In this document: piece after piece, positions 43,051-52,033 of the stretch | Position numbering within the stretch: the first letter of the stretch is position 1 | Layout: the number at the start of each line of letters is the position of its first letter | Assembly: GCA_037442505.1 (NCBI GenBank) | Contig: JBBIPZ010000006.1 | Location: 40,007 to 104,006 of the forward strand | Length of the DNA: 64,000 nucleotides | Direction of reading: 5' to 3' | DNA from: JBBIPZ01 sp037442505 [NCBI: Deltaproteobacteria bacterium] | GTDB lineage: Bacteria; CALINM01 | Made by a program: the position numbers and the translations under genes | The notes under the pieces: model-generated | What the model saw: only the letters and a program-made list of their open reading frames with translations | Database searches by the model: none | What the model was told of the DNA's origin: nothing

Positions 43051-44042
43051 TTTTCTTGTTCTCCTATTTTAGGAAGAGACGGCAGCAGCACATTAGGAGC
43101 AGGTTCTGGCGGGAGATTTCTCCTGATTATCCAGTTTTTCTTAACAGAATCAGTAATATCTTTGCTATCATCAGAAATATCCTGAACATTATCTATAATT
43201 GGCCTAATTTTGGGAGACTCTTTTGCAACATCTTTGCTGATTTTATTGACATTTTCCATTACTTTTCTTGTTTCACCGATAAGCAATGGCACTTCCTCTT
43301 TAAGATTTCTTGTCAATTTTTCAATATTTTCGAGAGATTTTTTTACCTCTTCCGTCATTTGAGATAGTTTTTCCGTTTCTTTTGCAACATTGCTCGTAGC
43401 TGCGTTGGCATTTTTTAAAACTGGCCTTGTTTCTTCAAGCAGGGTTTCAGCTTTTAAAGTTGCCTTATTAAGTTCACCTGTAAACCTTGCAGTATTTTTG
43501 AGTATTTTCGTCACGTCACCGTGTGGGTTTGTTATATATTCGACAAAGTTTTTTACATCCAGCGCAACAGGCTTAAGCTCCAGGACAATTTCCTGTGCGA
43601 TATCTTCAAGACCTTTAGCTTTTAAATATGTTATTTCCGATTTGTCTGATAAAACTGGTTTATCAAGAGAACCAAAGCTTATTTCTATTATGCTTTCGCC
43701 AATATAGCCTTCCTTTTTTAAAGAAGCTGTAGAATCCTGTCTTATCCATTTTTGGTAACGCTTTTTTATTTCCATCTCAACTATGACACGAGCGTTTTCA
43801 TCAAGAACAATTTTGTTAACTTTACCTATTCTAAAACCAGCCAGCTTAACTGACATACCCTCTGAGTAACCAAAAGCAGAGTTTGTCGTAAAAAACAAGT
43901 GCATCTTAGGGGAAAATAAATCTTTTTCCTTCCCTAAATAAAAGATTATCAGAGTAAGAATAACAATTGCAGAAATTACGAAGAGAAAAACTTTGCTACC
44001 AATATGTCTAAAGCGAGGGTCTAAATCTTGCAAAGTTGCCAT
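43047..44042 (-). CDS. mlaD: MCE-domain lipid transport protein (MlaD-like)
   Basis: 331 residues. One membrane anchor (about 17-38) is followed by the MCE domain, 45-135, with GYSEGMSVKLAGFRIGKV. A long coiled-coil tail of LKNT/VAKETEKLS-type heptads runs to about 305 and ends in a proline-rich segment. MCE proteins form hexameric rings that carry phospholipid across the periplasm. The long helical tail resembles needle-like members such as LetB-, PqiB- or mycobacterial-type MCE proteins more than short E. coli MlaD. It sits between the pseudo-ATPase gene and the lipoprotein gene. Confidence 0.88.
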   Translation of the reverse strand: MATLQDLDPRFRHIGSKVFLFVISAIVILTLIIFYLGKEKDLFSPKMHLFFTTNSAFGYSEGMSVKLAGFRIGKVNKIVLDENARVIVEMEIKKRYQKWIRQDSTASLKKEGYIGESIIEISFGSLDKPVLSDKSEITYLKAKGLEDIAQEIVLELKPVALDVKNFVEYITNPHGDVTKILKNTARFTGELNKATLKAETLLEETRPVLKNANAATSNVAKETEKLSQMTEEVKKSLENIEKLTRNLKEEVPLLIGETRKVMENVNKISKDVAKESPKIRPIIDNVQDISDDSKDITDSVKKNWIIRRNLPPEPAPNVLLPSLPKIGEQEK

Positions 44043-44050
44043 ATCATCAC

Positions 44051-44707
44051 CTAAATATTTATAATTTTGTTAAATTTAAGAGCTTCAAGCTCATTTAATT
44101 CGTTTTCTGACCGACTGGTAATGATTGTTATCCTGTCAGTTCTTTCATTATGAAATTCCGCAATTTTACCTGAAAAGTAATCTTTTTTATCTTCATCAAG
44201 TTCGCTAAACACGTTACCATAGTAAATTATAGCAGGTTCTAACATTTTTGCCCTTGCAAAAATTGCGAGTTTCCTTTCGAAATTAGAAAGAAAGGCAGGT
44301 AGCTGATTAAATTTTTTTTCTATCCCAAGTTCCTCAAGGATGCTGTACGCCTTATCAAAAACGAGATCTTCTTTTATGTTATCTCTATAAAATACAGGCA
44401 AATAAACATTTTCTATAACTTTAAGATTGTTTATTAGAGGATATAAAAAACATACAGATGCAAAGCTTTTTTGCCATTTTTCTTTGTCTTCATTTGTAAA
44501 AGCCTTAAAATCTTTTCCCAAAAAAGTTGCTTCCCCTTCATAATCTGTGGGAATAAAGTGAAGAAAATCGATCAAAGCCTTATTGTAAAAATCTCTCGAA
44601 AATATAAGAGCAACAGTATCTCCGTCCTCAAACATTAAACTCAAAGGCGGCGTTTTTTCGCCTTCAAAATTAATAATCAGTTTATAAAATTTTAGTTTCA
44701 CTGCCAT
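44051..44707 (-). CDS. Degenerate ABC-type protein at the MlaF position
   Basis: 218 residues that align along an ABC ATPase but lack its catalytic residues. After GDTVALI the Walker A site reads FSRDFYNK (36-43) instead of GPSGSGKS. The signature reads LSNFERK (140-146) instead of LSGGxxxR. Walker B reads IIYYGNVFSELD (160-171), with Gly-Asn in place of Asp-Glu. The switch His is replaced, at ITSRS near 196. The frame is intact, ten bases overlap mlaE, and conservative substitutions elsewhere argue against decay. I infer a structural pseudo-ATPase that docks on MlaE; energy would have to come from elsewhere or be unnecessary. Confidence 0.75.
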   Translation of the reverse strand: MAVKLKFYKLIINFEGEKTPPLSLMFEDGDTVALIFSRDFYNKALIDFLHFIPTDYEGEATFLGKDFKAFTNEDKEKWQKSFASVCFLYPLINNLKVIENVYLPVFYRDNIKEDLVFDKAYSILEELGIEKKFNQLPAFLSNFERKLAIFARAKMLEPAIIYYGNVFSELDEDKKDYFSGKIAEFHNERTDRITIITSRSENELNELEALKFNKIINI

Positions 44708-45486
44708 ATGAGTACCAGAAAATCTAAGATTACATTTAAAAGAAAGACATACAAAAAACAGCTCAATACAGACTTTGTTGCCATCTGAGGTATTTCAGTA
44801 GCACTCTTTTTTATTGATAAACCATAAAAACAACAAATAAGAGGTATTGTAATACCAAAAGCAATATTTTTTAACGAAAACAAAACTAAATCAAAAATAG
44901 ACATATTAAGAAACAAAGCATCGTAAAAGTCTGCAAATGAAACTTTTTCAAAGAGAAATAGCGTGAAAGAGCCAGTAATAACTGAGACAAACGCCGCTAT
45001 TAACGTAATTGTAAATAATGAAATTGTGAATGCAACTAATCGAGGAAAAACTATGTAATAAACTGGCTCTATCCCAAGTGATTTTAGCGACAGAACCTCG
45101 CCATTTATCTTCATCAGTCCTAACTCAGAGGTGATTGCGGTGCCGCTTCTTGCAATCATTATTACCGCAATAAAAAGTGGTATAGCTTCTCTAATTATTG
45201 CCACCAACAAAATCTTACCAATCAGGTTAACACCGCCAAGCCCCTTTATAAATGCTGCCATCTGAGTCACAATTACGATGCCTAACAATATACCTAATTG
45301 AACTGTAAGTCTAAGTGCTTCTACACCAGAGAAATATATTTGTTTATAAACAATCTTCCTGACAGCCAAATAACCCTTTGGAAAGTTTTTTATAAACTCA
45401 TCTATAACAATCACAAGAAAAGATATAAGGTTATAAATTCCACCAAATAGCTTTTCAAAAAGATATTCCAAAAATGCCTTAATCAT
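44698..45486 (-). CDS. mlaE: MlaE-family permease
   Basis: 262 residues with five or six membrane helices. The conserved coupling region reads REAIPLFIAVIMIARSGTAI and SELGLMKINGEVLSLKSLGI near 108-150, closely following the MlaE pattern. It forms the inner-membrane channel of the phospholipid transporter with MlaD and, normally, MlaF. There is no Shine-Dalgarno before its ATG; CATAAT on the minus strand at 45497-45492 lies five bases upstream. It heads the mla genes. Confidence 0.88.
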   Translation of the reverse strand: MIKAFLEYLFEKLFGGIYNLISFLVIVIDEFIKNFPKGYLAVRKIVYKQIYFSGVEALRLTVQLGILLGIVIVTQMAAFIKGLGGVNLIGKILLVAIIREAIPLFIAVIMIARSGTAITSELGLMKINGEVLSLKSLGIEPVYYIVFPRLVAFTISLFTITLIAAFVSVITGSFTLFLFEKVSFADFYDALFLNMSIFDLVLFSLKNIAFGITIPLICCFYGLSIKKSATEIPQMATKSVLSCFLYVFLLNVILDFLVLIWQ

Positions 45487-45563
45487 AAGAGATTATGTTA
45501 AGAATAGAAAAAAAAATTTTTTTTATAACCCCCTCCTTTTTTATCAAGTTGTTTTTAAGTTTT

Positions 45564-45953
45564 CTATTTTTTATTTTCCCTGTAATTTTTTACAGCTGCT
45601 TCAATTGCCTGTTGGGCAAGAACTGAACAATGTATCTTTGCGGGTGGCAACCCCCCAAGAGCCTCTGCAACGGTATCATTAGTTACTTTAAGAGCCTCTT
45701 CAATTGTTTTGCCTTTAATCATTTCTGTTACCATACTGCTTGATGCAATTGCTGCTCCACAACCAAATGTCATAAATTTGGCATCCTCAATCACTTCGTT
45801 TTCACCTATCTTTAAATATAACCTCATAACATCTCCACACGAAGGATTACCAACTTCTCCTATTCCATTGGCATCGGGAATCTCTCCCATGTTTCTGGGA
45901 TTTAAAAAATGTTCCATAACTTTCGGACTGTAAGGTCCCTGTGCATCCGCCAT
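45564..45953 (-). CDS. iscU: Fe-S cluster scaffold IscU/NifU-N
   Basis: 129 residues with the three scaffold cysteines at 39 (NPSCGD), 65 (TFGCGAA) and 109 (KIHCSV), and the stabilising Asp41. It assembles 2Fe-2S and 4Fe-4S clusters for transfer to apo-proteins. The length fits a stand-alone IscU/NifU N-domain. AGGAGG precedes the ATG. The gene follows the NifS-like gene by 22 bases; that partner lacks the PLP lysine, so the sulfur source is uncertain. Confidence 0.95.
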   Translation of the reverse strand: MADAQGPYSPKVMEHFLNPRNMGEIPDANGIGEVGNPSCGDVMRLYLKIGENEVIEDAKFMTFGCGAAIASSSMVTEMIKGKTIEEALKVTNDTVAEALGGLPPAKIHCSVLAQQAIEAAVKNYRENKK

Positions 45954-45975
45954 AAAAAGCCTCCTTATTTAAAAA

Positions 45976-47211
45976 TTATTTATCTACCTTTGTCATTTTT
46001 GGCGTGTGTCCTTTTATCTTATCAAGATAGAATGGCGACATCTGCCATAATCTTTGGACAATTCCCGGAAAAATTTCAAGTACATAATCTATCTCTTCTT
46101 CAGTATTTTTTACGCCGAGACTAAACGTAAGTGATCCGGTGCATATATCAGATGGAACTCCGATCGCCTTTAAAACTGGGGAAGCAATAAGCTCTTCTTC
46201 ATCTCTTGCGCGAAGATTGGAACTGCACGCAGAACCACTCGATACCATCACACCCATGTAGTTAAGCATAAGGAGCAAAGACTCGCCTTCTGCAAACTCA
46301 ATCCAAAAACTCAGGTTGTTAGGTAATCTTGATTTTAAAGAGCCTGTGAAATGGAGAAAATCAATCTTTTCTTCTAAACCTTTTTGTAATCGATCTCTTA
46401 ACTTCTTAAGATATTCAATTCTTTCCTGCATTTCTATATCTGCAAGCTCGCAAGCCTTTGCAAAACCAACAATTGCAGGCATATTCTCCGTGCCTGAACG
46501 AAGCCCTTTTTCTTGGAAACCACCTTCTATCAACGGAGAAATAAGAACACCATTCTTAACATAAAGTGCAGCCACGCCTTTTGGACCATAAAGACTGATG
46601 GCAGAAAATGTTAATAAATCTACCCCCAGCTCATTTACATCTATATTCGTCAGTCCAGCCGCTGCAGTAGCGTCTGTGTGAAAGATTATTTTGTCATTAT
46701 AAGATTTAACAAATTTGACGAGATCTTTTATATTTTGAATGACACCTATTTCGTTATTTGCAAGCTGGATAGAAACCAGTCTCGTTTCTGGAGTTAATAA
46801 ATTTCTCAGTTGAGTTTCATCCACAAAACCATCATTATCGACATCAACAAAAGAAGCCTTGAATCCAAACTTATTAACTAATGTAGATACAGGAGAAGTT
46901 ATACTAAAATGCTCTATATTTGAAACAATCATATGATTGCCCTTGTAGATATTAGAAAAAGCCACACCTTTTAATGCCAGGTTATTTGACTCCGTAGCAG
47001 AGGCACAAAATGTTATCTCTTCAGGCTTAGCATTAATGAAATTGGCAACAACTTTCCTTGCATCATCAAGGGCCCTCACAGCTTCATTCCCAACTTTTAT
47101 TATGTGGGAAGATGGATTGCCAAATTTTTCAATAAAATAAGGTTTCATTGCTTCAAACACCCGTTCATCAACGGGAGTTGCATTTGCATAGTCCATAAAA
47201 ATTTCTTTCAT
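45976..47211 (-). CDS. NifS/IscS-like protein lacking the PLP-binding lysine
   Basis: 411 residues aligning along its length with cysteine desulfurases. FMDYANATPVDERV opens it, His101 (NIEH), Asp180 (FHTDAT), the RSGTENMP segment at 238-245 and the loop Cys329 (SSGSACSS) are present. However, the Schiff-base motif SxHKxYGPKG reads SAISLYGPKG: residue 205 is Ile instead of His and residue 206 is Ser instead of Lys. The Gln that contacts PLP (ATQ) is Ala183. Each change needs more than one base and the frame is intact, so error is unlikely. It should not bind PLP covalently or release sulfur. It sits directly before iscU. A role as a scaffold partner or Cys ligand donor is inferred. Confidence 0.8.
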   Translation of the reverse strand: MKEIFMDYANATPVDERVFEAMKPYFIEKFGNPSSHIIKVGNEAVRALDDARKVVANFINAKPEEITFCASATESNNLALKGVAFSNIYKGNHMIVSNIEHFSITSPVSTLVNKFGFKASFVDVDNDGFVDETQLRNLLTPETRLVSIQLANNEIGVIQNIKDLVKFVKSYNDKIIFHTDATAAAGLTNIDVNELGVDLLTFSAISLYGPKGVAALYVKNGVLISPLIEGGFQEKGLRSGTENMPAIVGFAKACELADIEMQERIEYLKKLRDRLQKGLEEKIDFLHFTGSLKSRLPNNLSFWIEFAEGESLLLMLNYMGVMVSSGSACSSNLRARDEEELIASPVLKAIGVPSDICTGSLTFSLGVKNTEEEIDYVLEIFPGIVQRLWQMSPFYLDKIKGHTPKMTKVDK

Positions 47212-47243
47212 AATACCAATTACTCCTGCATTTTTATAAAGAC

Positions 47244-47249
47244 ATTATA
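47244..47249 (-). promoter_or_regulatory. Putative -10 box of the NifS-like/iscU unit
   Basis: A perfect TATAAT on the minus strand (47249-47244) lies 32 bases upstream of the start, just past the truA stop. The leader includes AGGAG before the ATG. The -35 region is weak. Confidence 0.35.
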
Positions 47250-47255
47250 TCACAA

Positions 47256-47990
47256 TCAATAAAAAACTTCATACAGATATAATCCCTGAGGAGGGGCAGT
47301 CCTTCCAGCTTTTCTTCTATCTCTTTGTTCTAAAATATTTTTAAAATCATCCAAGCTAATCTTACCCCTCCCTACATCAACCATCGTCCCTACAATTATT
47401 CTAACCATATTATGCAAAAAACCGTTTGCCGTAATTGTAAAGATTAATTTATCTCCCTCTTTTAGCCAGTTTGCTTCATAAACTGTTCTTACAGGGTTTT
47501 TTCGTGAACAGATGCTTGCGCGAAATGAAGAAAAATCAAGGGTTCCTACAATCATAGAAGCTGCTTTATTCATTAAATCAATATCAAGTGGATAACTTAT
47601 TTGCCAGCAAAAGTTTCGAAAGAGTGCCGTTGGCGTTTTAGAATTAAGTATAACATAGCGATAACTTTTCTTTTTTGCGGAAAAGCAAGCATGAAAGCCG
47701 TCAGGAACTATCTCAACCCTCTTAATCCTTATGTCAGGTGGCAATAAACTATTTAAACCAAAAAGATATGCTTCCAATGGAAGATTTTTTTTTGTGCTGA
47801 AATGAAAATACTGATTTATTGCATGTACGCCTGCGTCTGTTCTGCCAGAGCCAAAAATATACACCTTCTCATCAAGTAACGTTGATAATTTTTCTTCGAT
47901 AACTTCTTGAATGGTTATTTGTCCCTTTTGCCTCTGCCAACCGTAGTAGTTACTTCCGTCATACTCCACATTAACTTTAAAATTAGGCAT
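47256..47990 (-). CDS. truA: tRNA pseudouridine(38-40) synthase
   Basis: 244 residues with the catalytic Asp in GSGRTDAGVHA near residue 52, plus the YDGSNYYGWQRQ N-terminus and FLHNMVRIIVGTMVDVGRG near 190. It modifies positions 38-40 of many tRNA anticodon stems. It is divergent from the ferredoxin gene. TATAAA on the minus strand (48004-47999) lies eight bases before the ATG, with no ribosome site between. Confidence 0.95.
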   Translation of the reverse strand: MPNFKVNVEYDGSNYYGWQRQKGQITIQEVIEEKLSTLLDEKVYIFGSGRTDAGVHAINQYFHFSTKKNLPLEAYLFGLNSLLPPDIRIKRVEIVPDGFHACFSAKKKSYRYVILNSKTPTALFRNFCWQISYPLDIDLMNKAASMIVGTLDFSSFRASICSRKNPVRTVYEANWLKEGDKLIFTITANGFLHNMVRIIVGTMVDVGRGKISLDDFKNILEQRDRRKAGRTAPPQGLYLYEVFY

Positions 47991-47998
47991 AATTGCAT

Positions 47999-48004
47999 TT
48001 TATA
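47999..48004 (-). promoter_or_regulatory. Putative -10 box of truA
   Basis: On the minus strand TATAAA (48004-47999) is followed by eight bases and the truA ATG, again with a leaderless geometry. No strong -35 box is visible. Confidence 0.35.
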
Positions 48005-48048
48005 AAATAGTTGCTAAAATTGAAATATAATTTAAAGGAGGATTAAAG

Positions 48049-48234
48049 ATGAAGGCTAAAGTTGATCAAGATACCTGTATAGGCTGTGGTTTATGCGCAG
48101 ACATCTGTCCAGAGGTATTTGAGTTAAAGGAAGACAAAGCTCACGTAAAGGTTTCTGATGTTCCTGAAGACAAGCTTAGCCTTGTTAAAGAAGCTGCTGA
48201 TAGTTGTCCAGTGGATGCTATAACTGTAGAGTAA
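48049..48234 (+). CDS. Single-cluster 4Fe-4S ferredoxin
   Basis: 61 residues with CIGCGLCADICP near residue 11 and a distal Cys in SCPVDAI near 54. Together they hold one 4Fe-4S cluster, as in Desulfovibrio- or Thermotoga-type ferredoxins. AAGGAGG precedes the ATG. A TATAAT at 48026-48031 is close upstream. It could donate electrons to IspG, IspH, KorABCD or GltB, but none is specifically linked. Its stop codon directly abuts the spoT stop with no intervening base. Confidence 0.92.
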   Translation: MKAKVDQDTCIGCGLCADICPEVFELKEDKAHVKVSDVPEDKLSLVKEAADSCPVDAITVE

Positions 48235-50352
48235 TTATCTTATTCTTTCTGTAGAATAGACGCCTTTAACTTTACCAATAGCTTGTATAACTTTAGAGAG
48301 CTGATCTGTATCGATAACAAGGACTTCAAACTTGCAAATTGCTTTTTTATCTTGAGTTGTAAATATCTTTGCTTCCGAAATGTTTATGTTTAAAGCTGAA
48401 ATTGCTGAAGATATATTGGAAAGAAGTCCTGGCTCGTCTACACAATTAACTTCAATCTTTATTGGTCGTGCAATCTTTTTGTTATCATCCCAATAGGCGT
48501 CAATTAGCCTTTGTGGTTCTGCATTTAAAATGTTTGGACAATCTGCCAGATGTATCGTTATTCCTCTACCACGAGATATGTAACCAGTTATGCTATCACC
48601 TGGTATAGGATTACAACATTTAGCAAATCTGAACAATAAACCATCTAACTCTTTTATAACAATCCCTTCTTTGGGTAAAGATTTTTTAGCTGAAGTTTCT
48701 TCTGATTTTGACTCCTTTTTTATATCTGGCTTAACCTCATGGATTATCTGAAGAGCTGAAAGTTTGCCATATCCTATAAAAGATAACATCTCTTCTTCTG
48801 ATTTTAAATTAAACTTTTTCAGGATGTTAGAGAACTCCTGCTTGGAAAGTTTCGAAAGATTAACATCATATTTTTTTAATGCTTTATCAAGAAGATCACG
48901 CCCTATCTCTATACTTCTTTCATACTGTTGTTGTTTAACAAACTGTCTTATCTTTGTTTTAGCCTTACTCGTTTTTACAAATTTTAGCCAATCCGCCGAA
49001 GGTCTTTGTTGAGGAGAAGTAAAAATCTCTACAATATCTCCGGTCTTAAGAGGCTGTCTTAATGGAACAATTTTGCCATTAACCTTGGCACCAATGCAGT
49101 GGTGTCCAATCTCAGAATGAATTGAATAAGCAAAATCAACAGGTGTGCTGTCTTTTGGTAATACCTTAACCTCGCCTTTAGGAGTGAATATGTATACTTC
49201 GTCTGTATATAGATCAGTCTGAAATTTATCTAAGAAGTCTTTGGCATCCTTAGTTTCCTGCTGAATCTCCAATATCTGTCTAAGCCATGCCAATCTTTCT
49301 TCGTCTTTAACAATCTTTACCTTTCCTTCTTTATATTTCCAGTGAGCAGCAATACCATATTCTGCAATTCTGTGCATCGCCTCTGTTCTAATTTGAATTT
49401 CAATCCTTTCGCCATCAGGACCGATTACTGTAGTATGAAGTGATTGATACATATTGGGTTTTGGAACAGCAATATAATCTTTTATTCTACCAGGAATTGG
49501 TTTCCATTTAGAATGCACAATTCCGAGAGTAGCATAACAATCGTTTGAATCTTTCACAATAACTCTAAAAGCAATTAAGTCATATATCTGATCTAATCCA
49601 ACCTTTTGACGTTCCATCTTTTGTTGAATACTGTAAAGATGTTTAGGCCTTCCTTTAACAGCAGCTTGAATACCATTTTCTTTTAGCAAATCTTCAAGCA
49701 TTTTTTTGACTTTTTCAACATAAACCTCTCTTTCTTTGAAAATCTTGTCAACTTCAGCCTTTAATGACTCATAAACTTGAGGTTTTAAATATTTAAACGA
49801 TAAGTCTTCAAGTTCACTTTTTATCTTAGAAATACCCAACCTGTTAGCTATCGGTGCAAAAATATCAAGAGTCTCTTTAGCAATCTTTTCTCTTTTTTCT
49901 GGATTCTGAAAATTTAGTGTTTGCATGTTATGCAATCTATCAGCAAGCTTTATTAGAATTACACGGATATCCTTAGACATTGCAAGCAACATTTTACGGT
50001 AGTTTTCAGCTTTGCGCTCAAGTTGTCCAGAAAACTGAATTTTACTTATTTTTGTGACACCATCTACAAGTTGAGCCACTTCTTCGCCAAACATTTCTTT
50101 AAGTTCATCATAGGTTGTGAGTGTATCTTCCAATACATCGTGCAAAAGACCAGCTGCGATGGTATTCTCATCCATCTTAAGGTCTGCAAGTATCAATGCT
50201 GCGGCAATTGGATGATTGAGGTAAGGTTCTCCAGAAAGCCTCACCTGATCTTTGTGGACCTTTGCAGATAAAACATACGCCTTCTTAATAATTTCCTGCT
50301 TTTCTGGCGGTATGTAGTTTGAAACTTTATCAAGTATCTCTTTTAAACGCAT
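48235..50352 (-). CDS. spoT: Bifunctional (p)ppGpp synthetase/hydrolase
   Basis: 705 residues with the full Rel/Spo layout. The HD hydrolase has HDVLEDT (71-77) and an intact LADRLHNM. The synthetase has YQSLHTTVIGPDGERIEIQI and AEYGIAAHWKYKEG. A TGS domain near 385-450 (VYIFTPKGEVKVLP) and an ACT domain at the C-terminus (KIEVNCVDEPGLLSNI) complete it. With HD and synthetase residues intact it should both make and degrade (p)ppGpp. It is the last gene of a long minus-strand array and follows rpoZ, a neighbour it shares in many bacteria. (p)ppGpp binding at omega is one known target in E. coli. Confidence 0.95.
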   Translation of the reverse strand: MRLKEILDKVSNYIPPEKQEIIKKAYVLSAKVHKDQVRLSGEPYLNHPIAAALILADLKMDENTIAAGLLHDVLEDTLTTYDELKEMFGEEVAQLVDGVTKISKIQFSGQLERKAENYRKMLLAMSKDIRVILIKLADRLHNMQTLNFQNPEKREKIAKETLDIFAPIANRLGISKIKSELEDLSFKYLKPQVYESLKAEVDKIFKEREVYVEKVKKMLEDLLKENGIQAAVKGRPKHLYSIQQKMERQKVGLDQIYDLIAFRVIVKDSNDCYATLGIVHSKWKPIPGRIKDYIAVPKPNMYQSLHTTVIGPDGERIEIQIRTEAMHRIAEYGIAAHWKYKEGKVKIVKDEERLAWLRQILEIQQETKDAKDFLDKFQTDLYTDEVYIFTPKGEVKVLPKDSTPVDFAYSIHSEIGHHCIGAKVNGKIVPLRQPLKTGDIVEIFTSPQQRPSADWLKFVKTSKAKTKIRQFVKQQQYERSIEIGRDLLDKALKKYDVNLSKLSKQEFSNILKKFNLKSEEEMLSFIGYGKLSALQIIHEVKPDIKKESKSEETSAKKSLPKEGIVIKELDGLLFRFAKCCNPIPGDSITGYISRGRGITIHLADCPNILNAEPQRLIDAYWDDNKKIARPIKIEVNCVDEPGLLSNISSAISALNINISEAKIFTTQDKKAICKFEVLVIDTDQLSKVIQAIGKVKGVYSTERIR

Positions 50353-50362
50353 TTAAATTTTT

Positions 50363-50554
50363 TCATTTTTGCCTAACTATAATCTTTCCTTGCGCAATCT
50401 CTCTCAGTGCGGTAACAATTTCTTTGTTCTTTGTGTCAACGAGGGGAGATGCACTGTTCTTTTTAAACTGTTTTGCACGCTTTGATGCAATGTGACACAA
50501 AGCAAAACGGTTAGGAACTTTTTCTAAACAATCTTCTACTGTGATTCTTGCCAT
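50363..50554 (-). CDS. rpoZ: RNA polymerase omega subunit
   Basis: 63 residues: [20 protein letters not shown], then HIASKRAKQ and [13 protein letters not shown]. It matches the short omega, which helps assemble the RNA polymerase beta' subunit. The ATG at 50554 is preceded by GGAGGT; a start 12 bases upstream would add MEVS and has no better site. It lies between gmk and spoT in the usual order. Confidence 0.93.
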   Translation of the reverse strand: MARITVEDCLEKVPNRFALCHIASKRAKQFKKNSASPLVDTKNKEIVTALREIAQGKIIVRQK

Positions 50555-50556
50555 AC

Positions 50557-51174
50557 TTACCTCCAAAAACAGTTTTTATATTCTTCCCATAGTTTTTTAG
50601 CACGCAACTTTTCAGCTTTGCAAATATAGATTAAATTTTCAATAGAATGCTCAAGCTCTCCAGTTCTGTTTATTATAACATAATCATAAAAATTTATCTT
50701 TTCAATTTCTTCTTTAGCATTTTGCAATCTTTTTAATATGACCTCATCAGTATCAGTGGCACGGCTGTTTAAACGTGATGATAATACGCTAAAAGTTTCT
50801 GGAACAATAAAGACCATAACAACGGAAGTGCCAAATATATTTTTAACATTTAAGGCACCTTTTACGTCAATTTCTAAAACCACGTTTTTGCCTGATGCAG
50901 TAATTCTTTCGAGTTCCTTTTTTGCTGTACCATAATAGTTACTGTGCACCTCAGCCCATTCAACAAATTCACCTTTTGCAATCATTTCTTTGAATGTCTG
51001 TCCACTAACAAAATAGTAGTCTTTACCATTTATTTCGTTCGATCTCATAGCCCTTGTCGTATAAGAGATAGACAAATCAAAACTACTATCTCTGCTTAAA
51101 AACTCTTTAACAACACTACTCTTTCCAGAACCTGATGGGCCTGATATAACAAGAATAAAACCTTTACTCCACAT
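50557..51174 (-). CDS. gmk: Guanylate kinase
   Basis: 205 residues. P-loop [12 protein letters not shown] near residue 10, GMP-site residues in [20 protein letters not shown] and [13 protein letters not shown]. It phosphorylates GMP to GDP, also limiting ppGpp precursors. It overlaps yicC by 11 bases and ends two bases before rpoZ. Confidence 0.96.
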   Translation of the reverse strand: MWSKGFILVISGPSGSGKSSVVKEFLSRDSSFDLSISYTTRAMRSNEINGKDYYFVSGQTFKEMIAKGEFVEWAEVHSNYYGTAKKELERITASGKNVVLEIDVKGALNVKNIFGTSVVMVFIVPETFSVLSSRLNSRATDTDEVILKRLQNAKEEIEKINFYDYVIINRTGELEHSIENLIYICKAEKLRAKKLWEEYKNCFWR

Positions 51175-52033
51175 TCTGCACCTGCTCCCTAATTTTTTCT
51201 ATCTCACCTTTAATTTCGATAGTTAATTCCGAAATGAAGGCATCTTGAGATTTTACAGAAAGCGTATTTATCTCTCTCAACATTTCCTGCGTATAAAAGT
51301 CTAATTTTTTACCACAACTATCACCTAGTTTCAGAATTTTCTTAAAATTTGTAAGGTGCTGATTTAATCTACCTATCTCTTCGCTAACATCAATCTTATC
51401 GAGCATATATGCAACTTCTTGTTCGAGACGCTCTCTTTGGATATCCGTAGCCAGTAACTCCTCAATTCTGTTTTTAATCTTAATTTTCAATTTTTCCTTT
51501 AACTTGGGCAAATGTTTTTCGACTTTTTTAACTAAAGTTGACAAACGATTAACTCTCTTCGAGATATCTTTTGCCAAAAAAGCACCTTCAGTTTGCCTTG
51601 ATTTAGCAAAGCTTTTCAAACACTCTTTAAAGTTATTCAGCAAAATGGTTTCAAAATCTTTATTTATTTCAAAGTTCTCTTTGTTCTGAACAAACAAATC
51701 CTTAAATAGCATAATATCACTTAAAGTTGGTGCCTTTTTTATACCGATCCATTTGTTTAATTCGGTAAGATAGGCATAAACCTCCTTAAATTTTGTTTCG
51801 TTAATTACAGATTTAACAGAGTTGTCAAGAACAGAAAAGAAAATTTCTACCTTGCCTCGCTGGACAACATTAGATACCTCTTTTTTTAAAATGTTTTCAA
51901 GATAAGCAAGAGAGCGTGGCAGTTTAACAAACACATCAAGATATTTGTGATTATAAGATTTTATTTCAGTAGAAACCGTATACGCTCCTGTAGAAAACAC
52001 TTTAGAGGCATAACCAGTCATACTATGTATCAA
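51164..52033 (-). CDS. yicC: YicC family endoribonuclease-like protein
   Basis: 289 residues. The N-terminal YicC domain starts with SMTGYASK. The C-terminal DUF1732 segment contains ERLEQEVAYMLDKIDVSEEI and SCGKKLDFYTQEMLREINTL, the region implicated in the family's RNA-cleaving activity. It is next to gmk in many genomes. It overlaps the DUF4416 gene upstream by four bases and gmk by 11. Confidence 0.92.
   Translation of the reverse strand: MIHSMTGYASKVFSTGAYTVSTEIKSYNHKYLDVFVKLPRSLAYLENILKKEVSNVVQRGKVEIFFSVLDNSVKSVINETKFKEVYAYLTELNKWIGIKKAPTLSDIMLFKDLFVQNKENFEINKDFETILLNNFKECLKSFAKSRQTEGAFLAKDISKRVNRLSTLVKKVEKHLPKLKEKLKIKIKNRIEELLATDIQRERLEQEVAYMLDKIDVSEEIGRLNQHLTNFKKILKLGDSCGKKLDFYTQEMLREINTLSVKSQDAFISELTIEIKGEIEKIREQVQNVE

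Noticed and set aside
44051-44707. Annotation as a working MlaF ATPase
   Set aside because: All four catalytic motifs are substituted, so naming it as an ATPase would mislead.
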